Shown piece after piece: positions 50,684 to 60,538 of a stretch of 64,000 bases of DNA. Source of the DNA: an uncultured Lachnospiraceae bacterium (lineage in GTDB: Bacteria > Bacillota > Clostridia > Lachnospirales > Lachnospiraceae); NCBI GenBank assembly GCA_900315735.1, contig ONAD01000018.1:52747-116746 (forward strand), given 5' to 3'. The notes beneath the pieces are model-generated. The model was given only the letters and a program-made list of their open reading frames with translations. It had not been told where the DNA came from and made no database searches. How positions within the stretch are numbered: position 1 is the stretch's first letter; each line of letters starts with the position of its first letter. Both the position numbers and the translations under genes were made by a program.

Positions 50684-53600
50684 CTCTTTTCCGTCTCATC
50701 CGGTATCCATACAACAGGGATGACATAAGCATAATTGCTGCACCACCTATAGTATAAACAGTAGTACCTGTTCCTCCTGTTGCCGGAAGTTCATAACCGT
50801 ATTCCTGATTCTTAACCTGAATCGAAATACTATCAAGATTATCATAATAGGTAAAGGTATATTTATTTTCTTTGCTTAATTCTGTACCCTTCTGACCTAT
50901 TCCAACTAACTCATAACCATTTACCAGTTTTTCTTTCACCGTGTAGACCTGACCATCTTCCAACGCTTTATTACCATTCTGGTCTGTAATGGTCTTCAAT
51001 GCAACCGATCCACCCTGGCATACGGCAAATTCTGTAATATAATCAGCTTCATCCGTTGAGTCACCTTTATATAATACAAAAGTAAAGGTTTTCATCTGAT
51101 CATATGGAAGTTCATTTCCATATGCATCCAGAACGTCTTTCTCAATTACCGGTTTCTTATAAATCTTTACTCCGACCTTCGGAGGCTCTGCCCGCAGTGT
51201 TTTTTCATTTCCGTTTACTTCTGCCGTATACTGGTATGCGAAGCTGTTCCATGCAGTCTCACCCGGGTTTGCATTCTCTCCTACTACTCCATTATATTTC
51301 ATGGTAAGAATACAGCCCTTCTTTAATGCAAAAGTATCTGCCATCTTTATACGGAAGGACACATCATCTGACTGCCAGAAGGAATGCCACTGTTCTGTTG
51401 AAGTACCCGACATATCAGCTTCAGTAAAGCTTACCAGATTTGAAAATTCCACAAAATAATCCACGCCTTCTTCCAGCTGCCGTTTTGTGCCGCTCTCCTC
51501 AGTTACCCAGAGTTCCAGTCCTTCGGCATATGCAACAGAGAATTCACTGCCTCGTTTTTCTTTCTGGTTCAGTACTCCGGTATCATTTATATGTGGCATA
51601 CTGTCTACAATAACCATCTGTGTAAAGGAGTTATTGCTGACATTTTCAATATTGTTGGTGTAAATCACATCTTTTCCATCTTCATCCAGATAAATGTAAT
51701 TCTTTCCTTCCAGTCCAAGATAGCCGCTTCCCCGGTTATCTGAATTACCGGTTTCCTCTACCGTTTTCCATGAGAATGAACCGTAATCACCCAATGCATA
51801 AACACAATCAGAAGCTTTTACTCCAATATATTTTCCACTGTCATCCGTCACCAGTTCCCCTATTTTTACACTGTTATCATCAAATGGATCATCCGGCAAC
51901 AGATATGCAGTATTTTCATAAATCTTATTCTCATATACTGTATTTCTGGTATATACCGTAAACTCAGCTCTTCCACCTGCCGGAATCTGATATTTTTTCC
52001 CTTCCAGATACAACGAAAACTCGTGGGTTGCATTATCCGGTATCAGTTTCCATACTTCTTCGGACAAATCATACGTATGGAGTACATTGTCATCCTCATC
52101 ATAAATGGTCAGTACAAAAGCATTTTTGTCAAGTCCCAGGTCAAGTGTTTCATTGGTTGCTTCTCCCTTAGACAGGATATGGAACGGTGACTGTACAGAA
52201 TCTTTTATGGTATAATCGCAAATTGGAATGGTTCCATCGTTACGTAACTCCAACAGCCACTTTGTTGTTACATTTGGCTGTATATTGTCCTTCTCTTCTA
52301 GTCCAATAGCATCTTCCACATTTTTACCAGATGGTATATAGGACACTGCTTTCTTGGTAATTCCCGGGACAATTACATCCTTTGGTGTTATCGTTACAGA
52401 CGACGAAATAACCCGCTTTTCTCCTACAATTCCTTTATCTTCCGATGTGCCGTTATTCTGTCTGGAATCATCTCTGGTTCCTCTCATTGTAATGTCATTC
52501 GGATTTTCACGATATTCCACATCCTTATCTACCAGTAAATCCACGGTATTGGTAATTGGAACATCTAATTCCACATCTTTACTTACCTTACACATTACAA
52601 AGAACGAAAGATTCTTTCCAGCCGGCAAATCATAACCTTTGCCATCGTCTCCAATCGTAAAGGTAACCATATGGTTTTCTTTATCATCATTGGTCATTGC
52701 AATGGTAACATCCCTTACCAGACTTCTGCCATCGATATTGGTTACCTGTGCCATGTTCCAGTCGTTTGACTGAATCGGCTCACTATAGTTCTTTTCAATC
52801 TGAACCGGAAGCGTATATCCCAGACTTGGACGTATTCCAACATATTCCAGTCCGTCCGCCATGTGATCTTCCAATGTATCAATATGAACCGGATCTTCTC
52901 CTGTATTCGTTACTGTAATATTGTAAATCACATAATTTCCGAGATAATTTCCTTCATTTACACTCTTAGAGAATATGGACTTATCTTTTAACTGGCTGGT
53001 CTTCCACTGATGGAACTGATCCATGATTGCCCACACACTCTTCTGTACATCTACCGCCTGATCCAGATCCTGCTTTCCTTCCGGTTCGCCTTTTATCGTT
53101 ACCGTATCTTTCATTCCATTTACGGTTGCGCTATTGGTATAAGTAAAGGTTCCCGTCTGTTCATTCTCTTTATCATCCATATAAATGTAAGCATTGAATT
53201 CTTTTTCAATTACTTCACCCGGTGACATGGTGCCAATCTTCCAGATTAAACGGATTCCCTTATGAGCGTTGACATTCATTCCGTTGTTCTTGCCAATCCA
53301 GTATCTCTTTATCTGCACATATTCACCATTTATCTTTGTATAATAAGTTCCCCAGTCAGCTGTATTCTCTACATACTCTTTCCAGCTGATACCAGCCTCC
53401 ACCAGTTCCTCATCATTCTTCGGATATCTGGAATTTAACGATCCTGCCTGCTTTGCTTTATATATTGTATATTCATCTGAAGGAAGGACATGATATGGCA
53501 TATCATCTGTCAATGACAGTCCGCTTTTCTTATATGCAGCATCTCCATCAGCATTTGTAATCGTTATGCTGTATTTAAATAATTCCTCTGCCTTAAAGGT

Positions 53601-55682
53601 TTCTCCACCTTCTCCGCCATTTACCTTCTTATCTACTGTAATCGGATTTTCAACTTCAATTTTAGTTTCGGAATCCTCGCCGGTTGAAGTACTCTCTACA
53701 GAATTCTTAAGATGGTAATCAGAAGCTTCCGGCAGTTCATTAACATCAACCTTACATACATATTTAATGGTTACCTTCTCCTTTGCATTCAGCCTGCCAA
53801 GAGAAAATGTCAGTGTTTTATCATTTATCTGAAAACCAACATTGCGGCATCCACCGGTCGCATTGGATGACTCTGCTACAAAATCCGTCTCACTATCCGG
53901 AACCTGTGCTCCATTCTTATCTACAACATACTGGAAAATAAGTCCTATTGGCAGAGTATCTTCTATCGTCTGCTCAATGGTCTTATAAACTTCCATATTT
54001 TCAATCGTTATCGTATAAGTAACTAAATCACCATTTTTTACATTCTTCTTATCACTGCTCTTTTCAATAATGAGTTCCGGTTTTTTATAAACAACCGTTA
54101 TTGTTGAACTCTTGTCTTTATAAGAAGCTTTATTATGAATGGAAGTATTATTTTGATACTTTGCCATTTCTTCCTGACTCTTTACATTAGCTGCAAAAGT
54201 AAATGTAACTTTTTCACCAGCTTTTAATGTACCAGGTGCAAAACTTATTGTCCTGGTTGTTTCATCATACTCCGCTCCTTTATCACGGATTGCCTGTATC
54301 TGCTCCGATGTCAAGGTCAGATGCTCCGGCAATTTATCTGTCACCTTATAAACACTTCCATCTGAAGCTTCCCCTTTAATCGGATTGTTTCCCGTATTTT
54401 CTACCGTAATCGTATAATTAATGGTATCACCGGCAATAACTTCTGTCTTATCAGCAGTCTTAACAATTTTAAAGTCCTCTTTAATTTCCGGTCTTGACTT
54501 TACATCTGCCGATAATTTTGTATGTTCATATTCTTTATAAGGAACAGATTCAAAATCAACATGATTTGTAATTACATCTTCTTTTACTTTTTCTGCTGCC
54601 ACTGTAATGTAATTATCTGTTAACACTAATTTTGATACATCCAGACTTGCGCTTACACTCAGATGATCCTGTTCTCTTGTTGGTACACCATCTGTCATAT
54701 ACTGGTTCGGTACACTAATCTTATAAGTAACTGTTTTTCCATCTAATGTAAGGCTTGTAACAGTTCCTCCCTGAAGATCGGTAAACCGGAAAATCGCATT
54801 TCCATTGCTATCCACAATCGAAGTCCCGTCTTCACTGACCTTAGTTCCTTCCGGAAAGCTGATTCCATCCGGTAATGTCAGTACATCACTTAACTCCACA
54901 TGATCCGTCCAGATTGCTCCCGTATCACCAACGCCACATGGATTCATACTATTTGCAGTAATTCTATAATCTAATGTTCCTTCCAGCTTATTGGTCTTTC
55001 CATTCACCGGAATAATTTCCTTGCTGACAGTTTTCTTCAAATCCTGCCATGCATTTGTTCCATGCCATACAAGTTCTGCCGGCTCTGAAATTACATCATT
55101 TTCCTTCTGGTCAGGAATCTCCGGAGTCAGTGTTACTTTGGAATCTTTTTCCATAATTCCGTTCACGGAATTAAACTGTAAATCAAAAGAAACCGTCGAA
55201 CCAGCAGGTGGTTCAAACTCTATGTAAGTTTCCCCATCCTCTTCTACCAGTTTTACTTCCAGTGTCTCTTCTGTTGTTTCACTGGTAGCCTTATAGGTAA
55301 CCTGCATAACATCACTTTCTTCAAAACCGGTCAATGTAACTCCTTCCGGCAAATCACTAATCCGGATACGAACCGGCACCAGCTCTGTATCTGTCGGATT
55401 CGAGTTGGTTGCACTGACGGTTGCATATAAAGTCTGCCCATTTTTTCCATCATCCGGACTCTTCTGTGAAACGCTCAAGTTAATACGCTCACTAATCGTG
55501 CCTCCGGCTGACGTCTGCTCTGTTTCCTTATTTCCTGTTGCTGCAAGTCCCGGAAGAATCAGTCCCCAGACTACACCCACCGCCACAAGAACGCAACATA
55601 TCCCCAGTAAAATTTTTGTTCTTCTGCGGATTTTTCTCTTTTCTTCTGCTTTCTTTACATGTTTTCTTACATTTTCCTGCAT
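50664..55682 (-). CDS. very large LPXTG pilus tip/adhesin-type protein
   Basis: This 1672-residue protein has a 26-residue basic N-tail and one helix (ILLGICCVLVAVGVVWGLIL), then a series of DUF11/isopeptide-forming domains. Repeated patterns are PEIKEDFKIVKTADKTEVIA, ITVENTGNNPIKGEASDGSV and ITVTNTGEDPVHIDTLEDHM. Near the C-terminus a Cna-B domain (TFTFVLYKGDSTDEADYITE) carries the E-box VYTVKEKLVNGYELVG, then LPATG (1632-1636), a helix and MRRKRER. It is the first structural gene of the operon, as expected for a tip subunit. Ligand unknown. Confidence 0.88.
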   Translation of the reverse strand: MQENVRKHVKKAEEKRKIRRRTKILLGICCVLVAVGVVWGLILPGLAATGNKETEQTSAGGTISERINLSVSQKSPDDGKNGQTLYATVSATNSNPTDTELVPVRIRISDLPEGVTLTGFEESDVMQVTYKATSETTEETLEVKLVEEDGETYIEFEPPAGSTVSFDLQFNSVNGIMEKDSKVTLTPEIPDQKENDVISEPAELVWHGTNAWQDLKKTVSKEIIPVNGKTNKLEGTLDYRITANSMNPCGVGDTGAIWTDHVELSDVLTLPDGISFPEGTKVSEDGTSIVDSNGNAIFRFTDLQGGTVTSLTLDGKTVTYKISVPNQYMTDGVPTREQDHLSVSASLDVSKLVLTDNYITVAAEKVKEDVITNHVDFESVPYKEYEHTKLSADVKSRPEIKEDFKIVKTADKTEVIAGDTINYTITVENTGNNPIKGEASDGSVYKVTDKLPEHLTLTSEQIQAIRDKGAEYDETTRTISFAPGTLKAGEKVTFTFAANVKSQEEMAKYQNNTSIHNKASYKDKSSTITVVYKKPELIIEKSSDKKNVKNGDLVTYTITIENMEVYKTIEQTIEDTLPIGLIFQYVVDKNGAQVPDSETDFVAESSNATGGCRNVGFQINDKTLTFSLGRLNAKEKVTIKYVCKVDVNELPEASDYHLKNSVESTSTGEDSETKIEVENPITVDKKVNGGEGGETFKAEELFKYSITITNADGDAAYKKSGLSLTDDMPYHVLPSDEYTIYKAKQAGSLNSRYPKNDEELVEAGISWKEYVENTADWGTYYTKINGEYVQIKRYWIGKNNGMNVNAHKGIRLIWKIGTMSPGEVIEKEFNAYIYMDDKENEQTGTFTYTNSATVNGMKDTVTIKGEPEGKQDLDQAVDVQKSVWAIMDQFHQWKTSQLKDKSIFSKSVNEGNYLGNYVIYNITVTNTGEDPVHIDTLEDHMADGLEYVGIRPSLGYTLPVQIEKNYSEPIQSNDWNMAQVTNIDGRSLVRDVTIAMTNDDKENHMVTFTIGDDGKGYDLPAGKNLSFFVMCKVSKDVELDVPITNTVDLLVDKDVEYRENPNDITMRGTRDDSRQNNGTSEDKGIVGEKRVISSSVTITPKDVIVPGITKKAVSYIPSGKNVEDAIGLEEKDNIQPNVTTKWLLELRNDGTIPICDYTIKDSVQSPFHILSKGEATNETLDLGLDKNAFVLTIYDEDDNVLHTYDLSEEVWKLIPDNATHEFSLYLEGKKYQIPAGGRAEFTVYTRNTVYENKIYENTAYLLPDDPFDDNSVKIGELVTDDSGKYIGVKASDCVYALGDYGSFSWKTVEETGNSDNRGSGYLGLEGKNYIYLDEDGKDVIYTNNIENVSNNSFTQMVIVDSMPHINDTGVLNQKEKRGSEFSVAYAEGLELWVTEESGTKRQLEEGVDYFVEFSNLVSFTEADMSGTSTEQWHSFWQSDDVSFRIKMADTFALKKGCILTMKYNGVVGENANPGETAWNSFAYQYTAEVNGNEKTLRAEPPKVGVKIYKKPVIEKDVLDAYGNELPYDQMKTFTFVLYKGDSTDEADYITEFAVCQGGSVALKTITDQNGNKALEDGQVYTVKEKLVNGYELVGIGQKGTELSKENKYTFTYYDNLDSISIQVKNQEYGYELPATGGTGTTVYTIGGAAIMLMSSLLYGYRMRRKRERGAGI

Positions 55683-55696
55683 ATCCCTATCTCTCC

Positions 55697-56371
55697 CTAT
55701 TTAAGGAATCCCATTTTACTCAATGGCCAGAATCGAAAAGCCACCTTTCCAATTATCTGATCTTCTGCCACACACCCAATGGCTGAACTCCGGCTGTCAA
55801 CCGATACTGAACGATGGTCTCCCATCACAAAATATTTGCCTTCCGGCACCTGATAAGGAAAATCAATATCACATTCCCCTAAATCTTTCTTTATTGCATA
55901 TGGTTCATCTAATTTTTCACCATTTACATATACATTGCCGTCTTCGTCTATATCTATGTAATCACCTGCAGTTCCTATGACCCTTTTTACAAGAATCTTA
56001 CTCTGATAGTAAAAGCCGATGATATCTCCCTGTTTGATTTTTGTGGTTTTCTTTATTACTACCAGTTCACCATTCTCTAATGCCGGTTCCATGCTCTTGC
56101 CCGAAACCTGCAATACCGGTACTAATCTTGTTGCAATCAATACTGAAATTGCTGCCACCACAAGCAGTATTCCGAGTGCACTGAAAAGATGCTGCTTCTT
56201 CTCTCTGCGAGCCTGTTCCGCCCGTATACTTTGAAGTGCCACATCTAATTCTATTTTCTTGTCCTTATTCCCGTCATTTTCTTCTGTAGTTTCCTGCAAA
56301 TCCTTCTGGAGTCCCTCTATAATTTCAATCAACTCCCAGCGTTTCAGCTTGCGGAAATCCTTATCTGCCAC
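55697..56371 (-). CDS. type I signal peptidase of the pilus operon
   Basis: This 224-residue signal peptidase has an N-terminal coiled-coil-like region of about 80 residues, a helix (LGILLVVAAISVLIATRLVP), the serine in VSGKSMEPALENGE, the lysine in ILVKRVIGTAGDYIDI and MGDHRSVSVDSRSS. I chose the GTG at 56371: AGGGGG lies at about 8 nt, whereas the GTG at 56380 is within the site. It is the first gene of the pilus operon, 15 bp before the tip gene, so it probably serves the pilus proteins. Confidence 0.9.
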   Translation of the reverse strand: MADKDFRKLKRWELIEIIEGLQKDLQETTEENDGNKDKKIELDVALQSIRAEQARREKKQHLFSALGILLVVAAISVLIATRLVPVLQVSGKSMEPALENGELVVIKKTTKIKQGDIIGFYYQSKILVKRVIGTAGDYIDIDEDGNVYVNGEKLDEPYAIKKDLGECDIDFPYQVPEGKYFVMGDHRSVSVDSRSSAIGCVAEDQIIGKVAFRFWPLSKMGFLK

Positions 56372-56380
56372 AAACTGCAC

Positions 56381-56682
56381 CCCCTGTTATTCTTTTGCTG
56401 CCCTTATTATGACCTTCCCCTGTCTTTTCATTCATGTGATTTTTCTTTTGTGTTGAATGTAAGTATATATATTTTTTGTATAGAATTATGTCATATTCTG
56501 GCATATAGATTTGATTTTTTCAAACGAAATAATCAGACTAATTTTCATCTTGAAAATTATATTTTCTTTTTTCAATGAGTCAATACTTTCTATCAAAAAT
56601 GAACCAAAAGTACCACAAAATCTCTCAAAAATTGTGTCGTTTTCAGGATTTTTAATTTGATATCGTTCTTATAAAGTAAAAA
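56381..56682. other. AT-rich upstream region of the pilus operon
   Basis: No gene is visible in about 300 bp. It carries the candidate pilus promoter (56466-56494) and a long AT-rich tract to the nifJ terminator. Confidence 0.6.
56466..56494 (-). promoter_or_regulatory. candidate promoter of the pilus operon
   Basis: ATGACA (56489-56494) and TATATA (56466-56471) are separated by 17 bp on the minus strand, about 95 bp before the start of the operon's first gene. The -35 is a one-base deviation from consensus. Confidence 0.45.
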
Positions 56683-56722
56683 AAGAGACGTAACTTACAC
56701 TTCTGTAAATTACATCTCTTTT
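56677..56722 (-). terminator. terminator of nifJ
   Basis: AAAAGAGATGTAA and a TTACGTCTCTTTTTTT arm pair on the minus strand with an inner TTTACA/TGTAA match, ending in seven Ts about 45 bp past the nifJ stop codon. Confidence 0.85.
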
Positions 56723-56764
56723 ATTTTACCTAATCGTCAGATTCTTCTGTCCAATCAGCTAATC

Positions 56765-59700
56765 TTATTTATAAAGCTCAACTAATCTTAACAGATGTTC
56801 ATAACGAGCCTTTGCAGCTTCCTCAGATGCTTTGAACAGTTTTTCTGCTCTGTCCGGGAAGGAACGTGTTAATCTGCTGTAACGTGTCTCGTTATTTAAG
56901 AAATCCTGGTAAGATCCATCACCTGGTTTAGAAGTCAATGTGAATGGGTTCTTTCCTTCTGCTTTCAATGCCGGGTTGTATGAGAATAAGTTCCAGTAAC
57001 CTGCTGCTACTGCTTTCTTCATCTCATCCTGGCAGTGGTTCATTCCACCCTTAACACCGTGTAACTCACATGGAGCATATCCGATGATAAGTGAAGGTCC
57101 GTTGTATGCTTCTGCTTCAGCAATTACCTTAACAGCATTTGCCATATTTGCGCCAAGAGCGATCTGTGCTACATATACATAGCCGTAGCTCATAGCGATT
57201 TCTGCAAGGCTCTTCTTGCCAACTTCTTTACCAGAAGCAGCGAACTGACAAACCTCACCGATGTTAGAAGCTTTAGAAGCCTGTCCACCTGTATTAGAGT
57301 ACATCTCTGTATCGAATACCATTACGTTTACGTTCTCACCGGAAGCAAGTACATGGTCTAATCCGCCGAAGCCGATATCGTAAGCCCATCCATCACCACC
57401 GAAGATCCATACAGACTTCTTAGCAAGGTAATTCTTCTTATCTAATGCATCCTTAGCATCCGGGCATCCTGCTGCTGCAGCTTTCTCTAACTCAGCAACT
57501 AATGCTTCTGTTGCAGGTGTATTAGCTTTTGTATCATTCTTAGTCTCTTCGAACTTGTCAAATGCAGCCTTTAATTCTGCGCTTGCTTTATCAGACTCAG
57601 CACATTTCTTAGCGCTTGCAATTGCCTGCTCACGAAGAACTTTCTGTCCGATTTCCATACCAAAACCATGCTCAGCGTTATCCTCGAATAAGGAGTTTGC
57701 CCAAGCCGGACCTTTCTTGGAATCTTTGTTTACTGTATATGGTGATGTTGCTGCAGGACCGCCCCAGATAGAAGAACATCCTGTTGCATTGGAAATATAC
57801 ATATGCTCACCAAATAACTGAGTAATCAAACGAGCGTAAGATGTCTCTGCACAACCTGCACAAGAGCCTGAGAACTCAAGCAATGGCTGATTGAACTGGG
57901 AACCTTTAACGGTATTGTCTGCCGGCATACCAGGTTTCTTTCCAACGTTTGCTACTAAGTAATCGAATACTGGCTGCTGATCTGCCTGTGATTCCTGAGG
58001 AACCATTTCGATTGCGCCTACTGGACATACCGTAATACACTCGCCACATCCCATACAGTCTAATGGGGATACGCTCATTGTATATTTGTACTCGCCAGCC
58101 TTTGGCTTTGTATCAGCAAGTTTTGTCTGCTCTGGAGCAGCTTTTACTTCTGCTTCGTCTAACATGAATGGACGAATGGTTGCATGTGAACATACGAATG
58201 CACACTGGTTACACTGAATACATTTCTCAGCATCCCATGTAGGAACGGTTACGGCTGTACCACGTTTCTCATATGCTGCTGCGCCATGTTCGAACTGTCC
58301 ATCCGGATTCTTTGCAAATGCAGATACTGGAAGGCTGTCTCCGTCCATCTTGGAGATTGGCTCCATTAAGTCTCTTACCATCTTAACAGTCTCAGGACGT
58401 CCGGTTAATTCCTTCGGAGCTGGATCTGCTTCTGGGTTAGACCAGGATGCTGGAACTTCAACCTTATGTACTGCGTCTACACCAGCGTCGATAGCTTTGT
58501 AGTTCATTTCTACGACAGCGTCACCCTTCTTACCGTAGGATTTCTTAGCTGCTGCTTTCATGAATTCTACTGCATCGTCGATAGGCATAACGTTTGCAAG
58601 TTTGAAGAATGCAGACTGTAAAATTGTGTTGGTACGTTTACCCATACCAATTTCAATTGCTTTATCAATTGCGTTGATTGTATATAACTGAATGTTGTTA
58701 TCAGCAATGTATTTCTTTGCTTCAGCATTCAGATGATGAGCTAACTCTTCGTCTGACCACTGGCAGTTAATCATGAATACTCCGCCTGGTTTAACATCCT
58801 GGGCCATCTTGAATCCTTTGGTTACATAAGATGGGTTGTGGCATGCTACGAAGTCAGCCTGGTTGATGTAATATGGGCTCTTGATTGGCTTGTCACCGAA
58901 TCTTAAGTGAGAAATTGTTACACCACCGGTCTTCTTAGAGTCATACTGGAAGTATGCCTGGATGTATTTATCTGTGTGGTCACCGATAATCTTAGTAGAG
59001 TTCTTGTTAGCACCTACAGTACCGTCTCCACCAAGACCCCAGAACTTACACTCTACAGTTCCTTCTGCAGATGTGATAGGTGCTGGCTTAACCTCTGGTA
59101 AGCTTAAGTTTGTAACGTCATCTACGATACCTACTGTAAATCTGCTCTTTGGAGCATCTTTTTCCAGTTCTTTGTAGATAGCGAATACAGATGAAGGAGG
59201 AGTATCCTTAGATCCTAATCCGTAACGGCCGCCGCATAATACAACGTCGTTTAATCCTGCTTCACGTAATGTTGTAGCTACGTCTAAGTATAATGGGTCG
59301 CCTAATGCTCCTGGCTCTTTTGTTCTGTCAAGAACAGCAACTTTCTTTGCAGTCTTTGGAAGAACTTTTAATAAGGAAGCAGATACCCAAGGACGATACA
59401 GACGAACTTTGATTAATCCGACTTTCTCTCCTGCTGCTGTTAAGTAGTCGATTACTTCTTCTGCTACGTCACAGATAGATCCCATTGCTACGATAACACG
59501 GTCTGCATCTGCTGCTCCATAGTAGTTGAATAAGTCATAATCTGTACCAAGTTTTTCATTGATTTTGCCCATGTATTTCTCAACGATAGCCGGTAACTCA
59601 TTGTAAGCTGTATTACAAGCTTCACGATGCTGGAAGAAAACGTCTCCGTTTTCATGAGAACCACGCATAGCTGGATGCTCTGGGTTTAATGCATGCTCAC

Positions 59701-60310
59701 GGAATGCTTTTACAGCGTCCATGTTGCACATTTCTTTCAAATCTGCGTAATCCCATTTCTCGATTTTCTGAATCTCATGAGATGTACGGAATCCATCGAA
59801 GAAGTTGATGAATGGAACTTTTCCTTCAATTGTTGCAAGATGAGCAACTGGGCTTAAGTCCATAACTTCCTGTGGGTTTGTCTCACATAACATAGCGAAA
59901 CCTGTCTGACGACAAGCATATACGTCACTGTGATCACCGAAAATATTTAAGGACTGGGTTGCAACGGTACGTGCTGATACATCAAATACACATGGAAGCT
60001 GCTCTCCAGCGATTTTGTACATATTAGGGATCATTAATAAAAGACCCTGGGATGCGGTAAATGTAGTGGTTAAAGCACCTGCTGCAAGAGAACCATGTAC
60101 GGCACCTGCTGCTCCTGCCTCTGATTCCATTTCTACAACTTTAACCTGATTTCCAAAGATATTCTCCTGACCTGCTGCAGACCACTGGTCTACGGAGTCA
60201 GCCATTGGACTGGACGGGGTAATAGGATAAATAGCTGCAACGTCTGTGTATGCGTAAGCTACATGAGCTGCTGCTGTATTACCGTCCATTGATTGTTTTG
60301 CTCTGGACAT
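56765..60310 (-). CDS. nifJ: pyruvate:ferredoxin (flavodoxin) oxidoreductase
   Basis: This 1181-residue single-chain enzyme oxidises pyruvate with CoA to acetyl-CoA and CO2, reducing ferredoxin. It starts with the pyruvate domain (VAAIYPITPSSPMADSVDQW). A two-cluster ferredoxin domain at about residues 690-760 has CIQCNQCAFVCSHATIRP and CMGCGECITVCPVGAIE. The C-terminal TPP domain has SGSCAGCAETSYARL, FGGDGWAYDIGFGGLDHV and DTEMYSNTGGQASK. It is monocistronic with its own promoter and terminator. Confidence 0.97.
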   Translation of the reverse strand: MSRAKQSMDGNTAAAHVAYAYTDVAAIYPITPSSPMADSVDQWSAAGQENIFGNQVKVVEMESEAGAAGAVHGSLAAGALTTTFTASQGLLLMIPNMYKIAGEQLPCVFDVSARTVATQSLNIFGDHSDVYACRQTGFAMLCETNPQEVMDLSPVAHLATIEGKVPFINFFDGFRTSHEIQKIEKWDYADLKEMCNMDAVKAFREHALNPEHPAMRGSHENGDVFFQHREACNTAYNELPAIVEKYMGKINEKLGTDYDLFNYYGAADADRVIVAMGSICDVAEEVIDYLTAAGEKVGLIKVRLYRPWVSASLLKVLPKTAKKVAVLDRTKEPGALGDPLYLDVATTLREAGLNDVVLCGGRYGLGSKDTPPSSVFAIYKELEKDAPKSRFTVGIVDDVTNLSLPEVKPAPITSAEGTVECKFWGLGGDGTVGANKNSTKIIGDHTDKYIQAYFQYDSKKTGGVTISHLRFGDKPIKSPYYINQADFVACHNPSYVTKGFKMAQDVKPGGVFMINCQWSDEELAHHLNAEAKKYIADNNIQLYTINAIDKAIEIGMGKRTNTILQSAFFKLANVMPIDDAVEFMKAAAKKSYGKKGDAVVEMNYKAIDAGVDAVHKVEVPASWSNPEADPAPKELTGRPETVKMVRDLMEPISKMDGDSLPVSAFAKNPDGQFEHGAAAYEKRGTAVTVPTWDAEKCIQCNQCAFVCSHATIRPFMLDEAEVKAAPEQTKLADTKPKAGEYKYTMSVSPLDCMGCGECITVCPVGAIEMVPQESQADQQPVFDYLVANVGKKPGMPADNTVKGSQFNQPLLEFSGSCAGCAETSYARLITQLFGEHMYISNATGCSSIWGGPAATSPYTVNKDSKKGPAWANSLFEDNAEHGFGMEIGQKVLREQAIASAKKCAESDKASAELKAAFDKFEETKNDTKANTPATEALVAELEKAAAAGCPDAKDALDKKNYLAKKSVWIFGGDGWAYDIGFGGLDHVLASGENVNVMVFDTEMYSNTGGQASKASNIGEVCQFAASGKEVGKKSLAEIAMSYGYVYVAQIALGANMANAVKVIAEAEAYNGPSLIIGYAPCELHGVKGGMNHCQDEMKKAVAAGYWNLFSYNPALKAEGKNPFTLTSKPGDGSYQDFLNNETRYSRLTRSFPDRAEKLFKASEEAAKARYEHLLRLVELYK

Positions 60311-60364
60311 TATTTATTCCTCCTTATTTAATTAAAAAACTTATGTCTTATCGACCTAAATCAC

Positions 60365-60393
60365 ATTTTAGCATTTTATTTGTCGATTATCAA
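60365..60393 (-). promoter_or_regulatory. nifJ promoter
   Basis: TTGATA (60388-60393) and TAAAAT (60365-60370) are 17 bp apart on the minus strand, 55 bp ahead of the nifJ start, and an AAGGAGG site lies between. Confidence 0.7.
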
Positions 60394-60451
60394 GATTATG
60401 GACTGTACGAAATGAAGAACAATCACGAATTTCTTCTATAAGAAGTTTTAG

Positions 60452-60480
60452 TTGCTTTTCCGCTGTTTTTCTAGTATGAT
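60452..60480 (+). promoter_or_regulatory. promoter of the ABC-F gene
   Basis: TTGCTT (60452-60457) and TATGAT (60475-60480) are 17 bp apart, 59 bp ahead of the start codon. Confidence 0.65.
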
Positions 60481-60538
60481 ACGAATTGGTGCATAAGCAT
60501 GAAAGCACCGTAAATTCAAAGAGTCAGGAGATTTGATT

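Noticed and set aside
53010..55704. several plus-strand frames opposite the large tip protein
   Set aside because: They are antisense shadows of a well-supported gene; no start sites or families.
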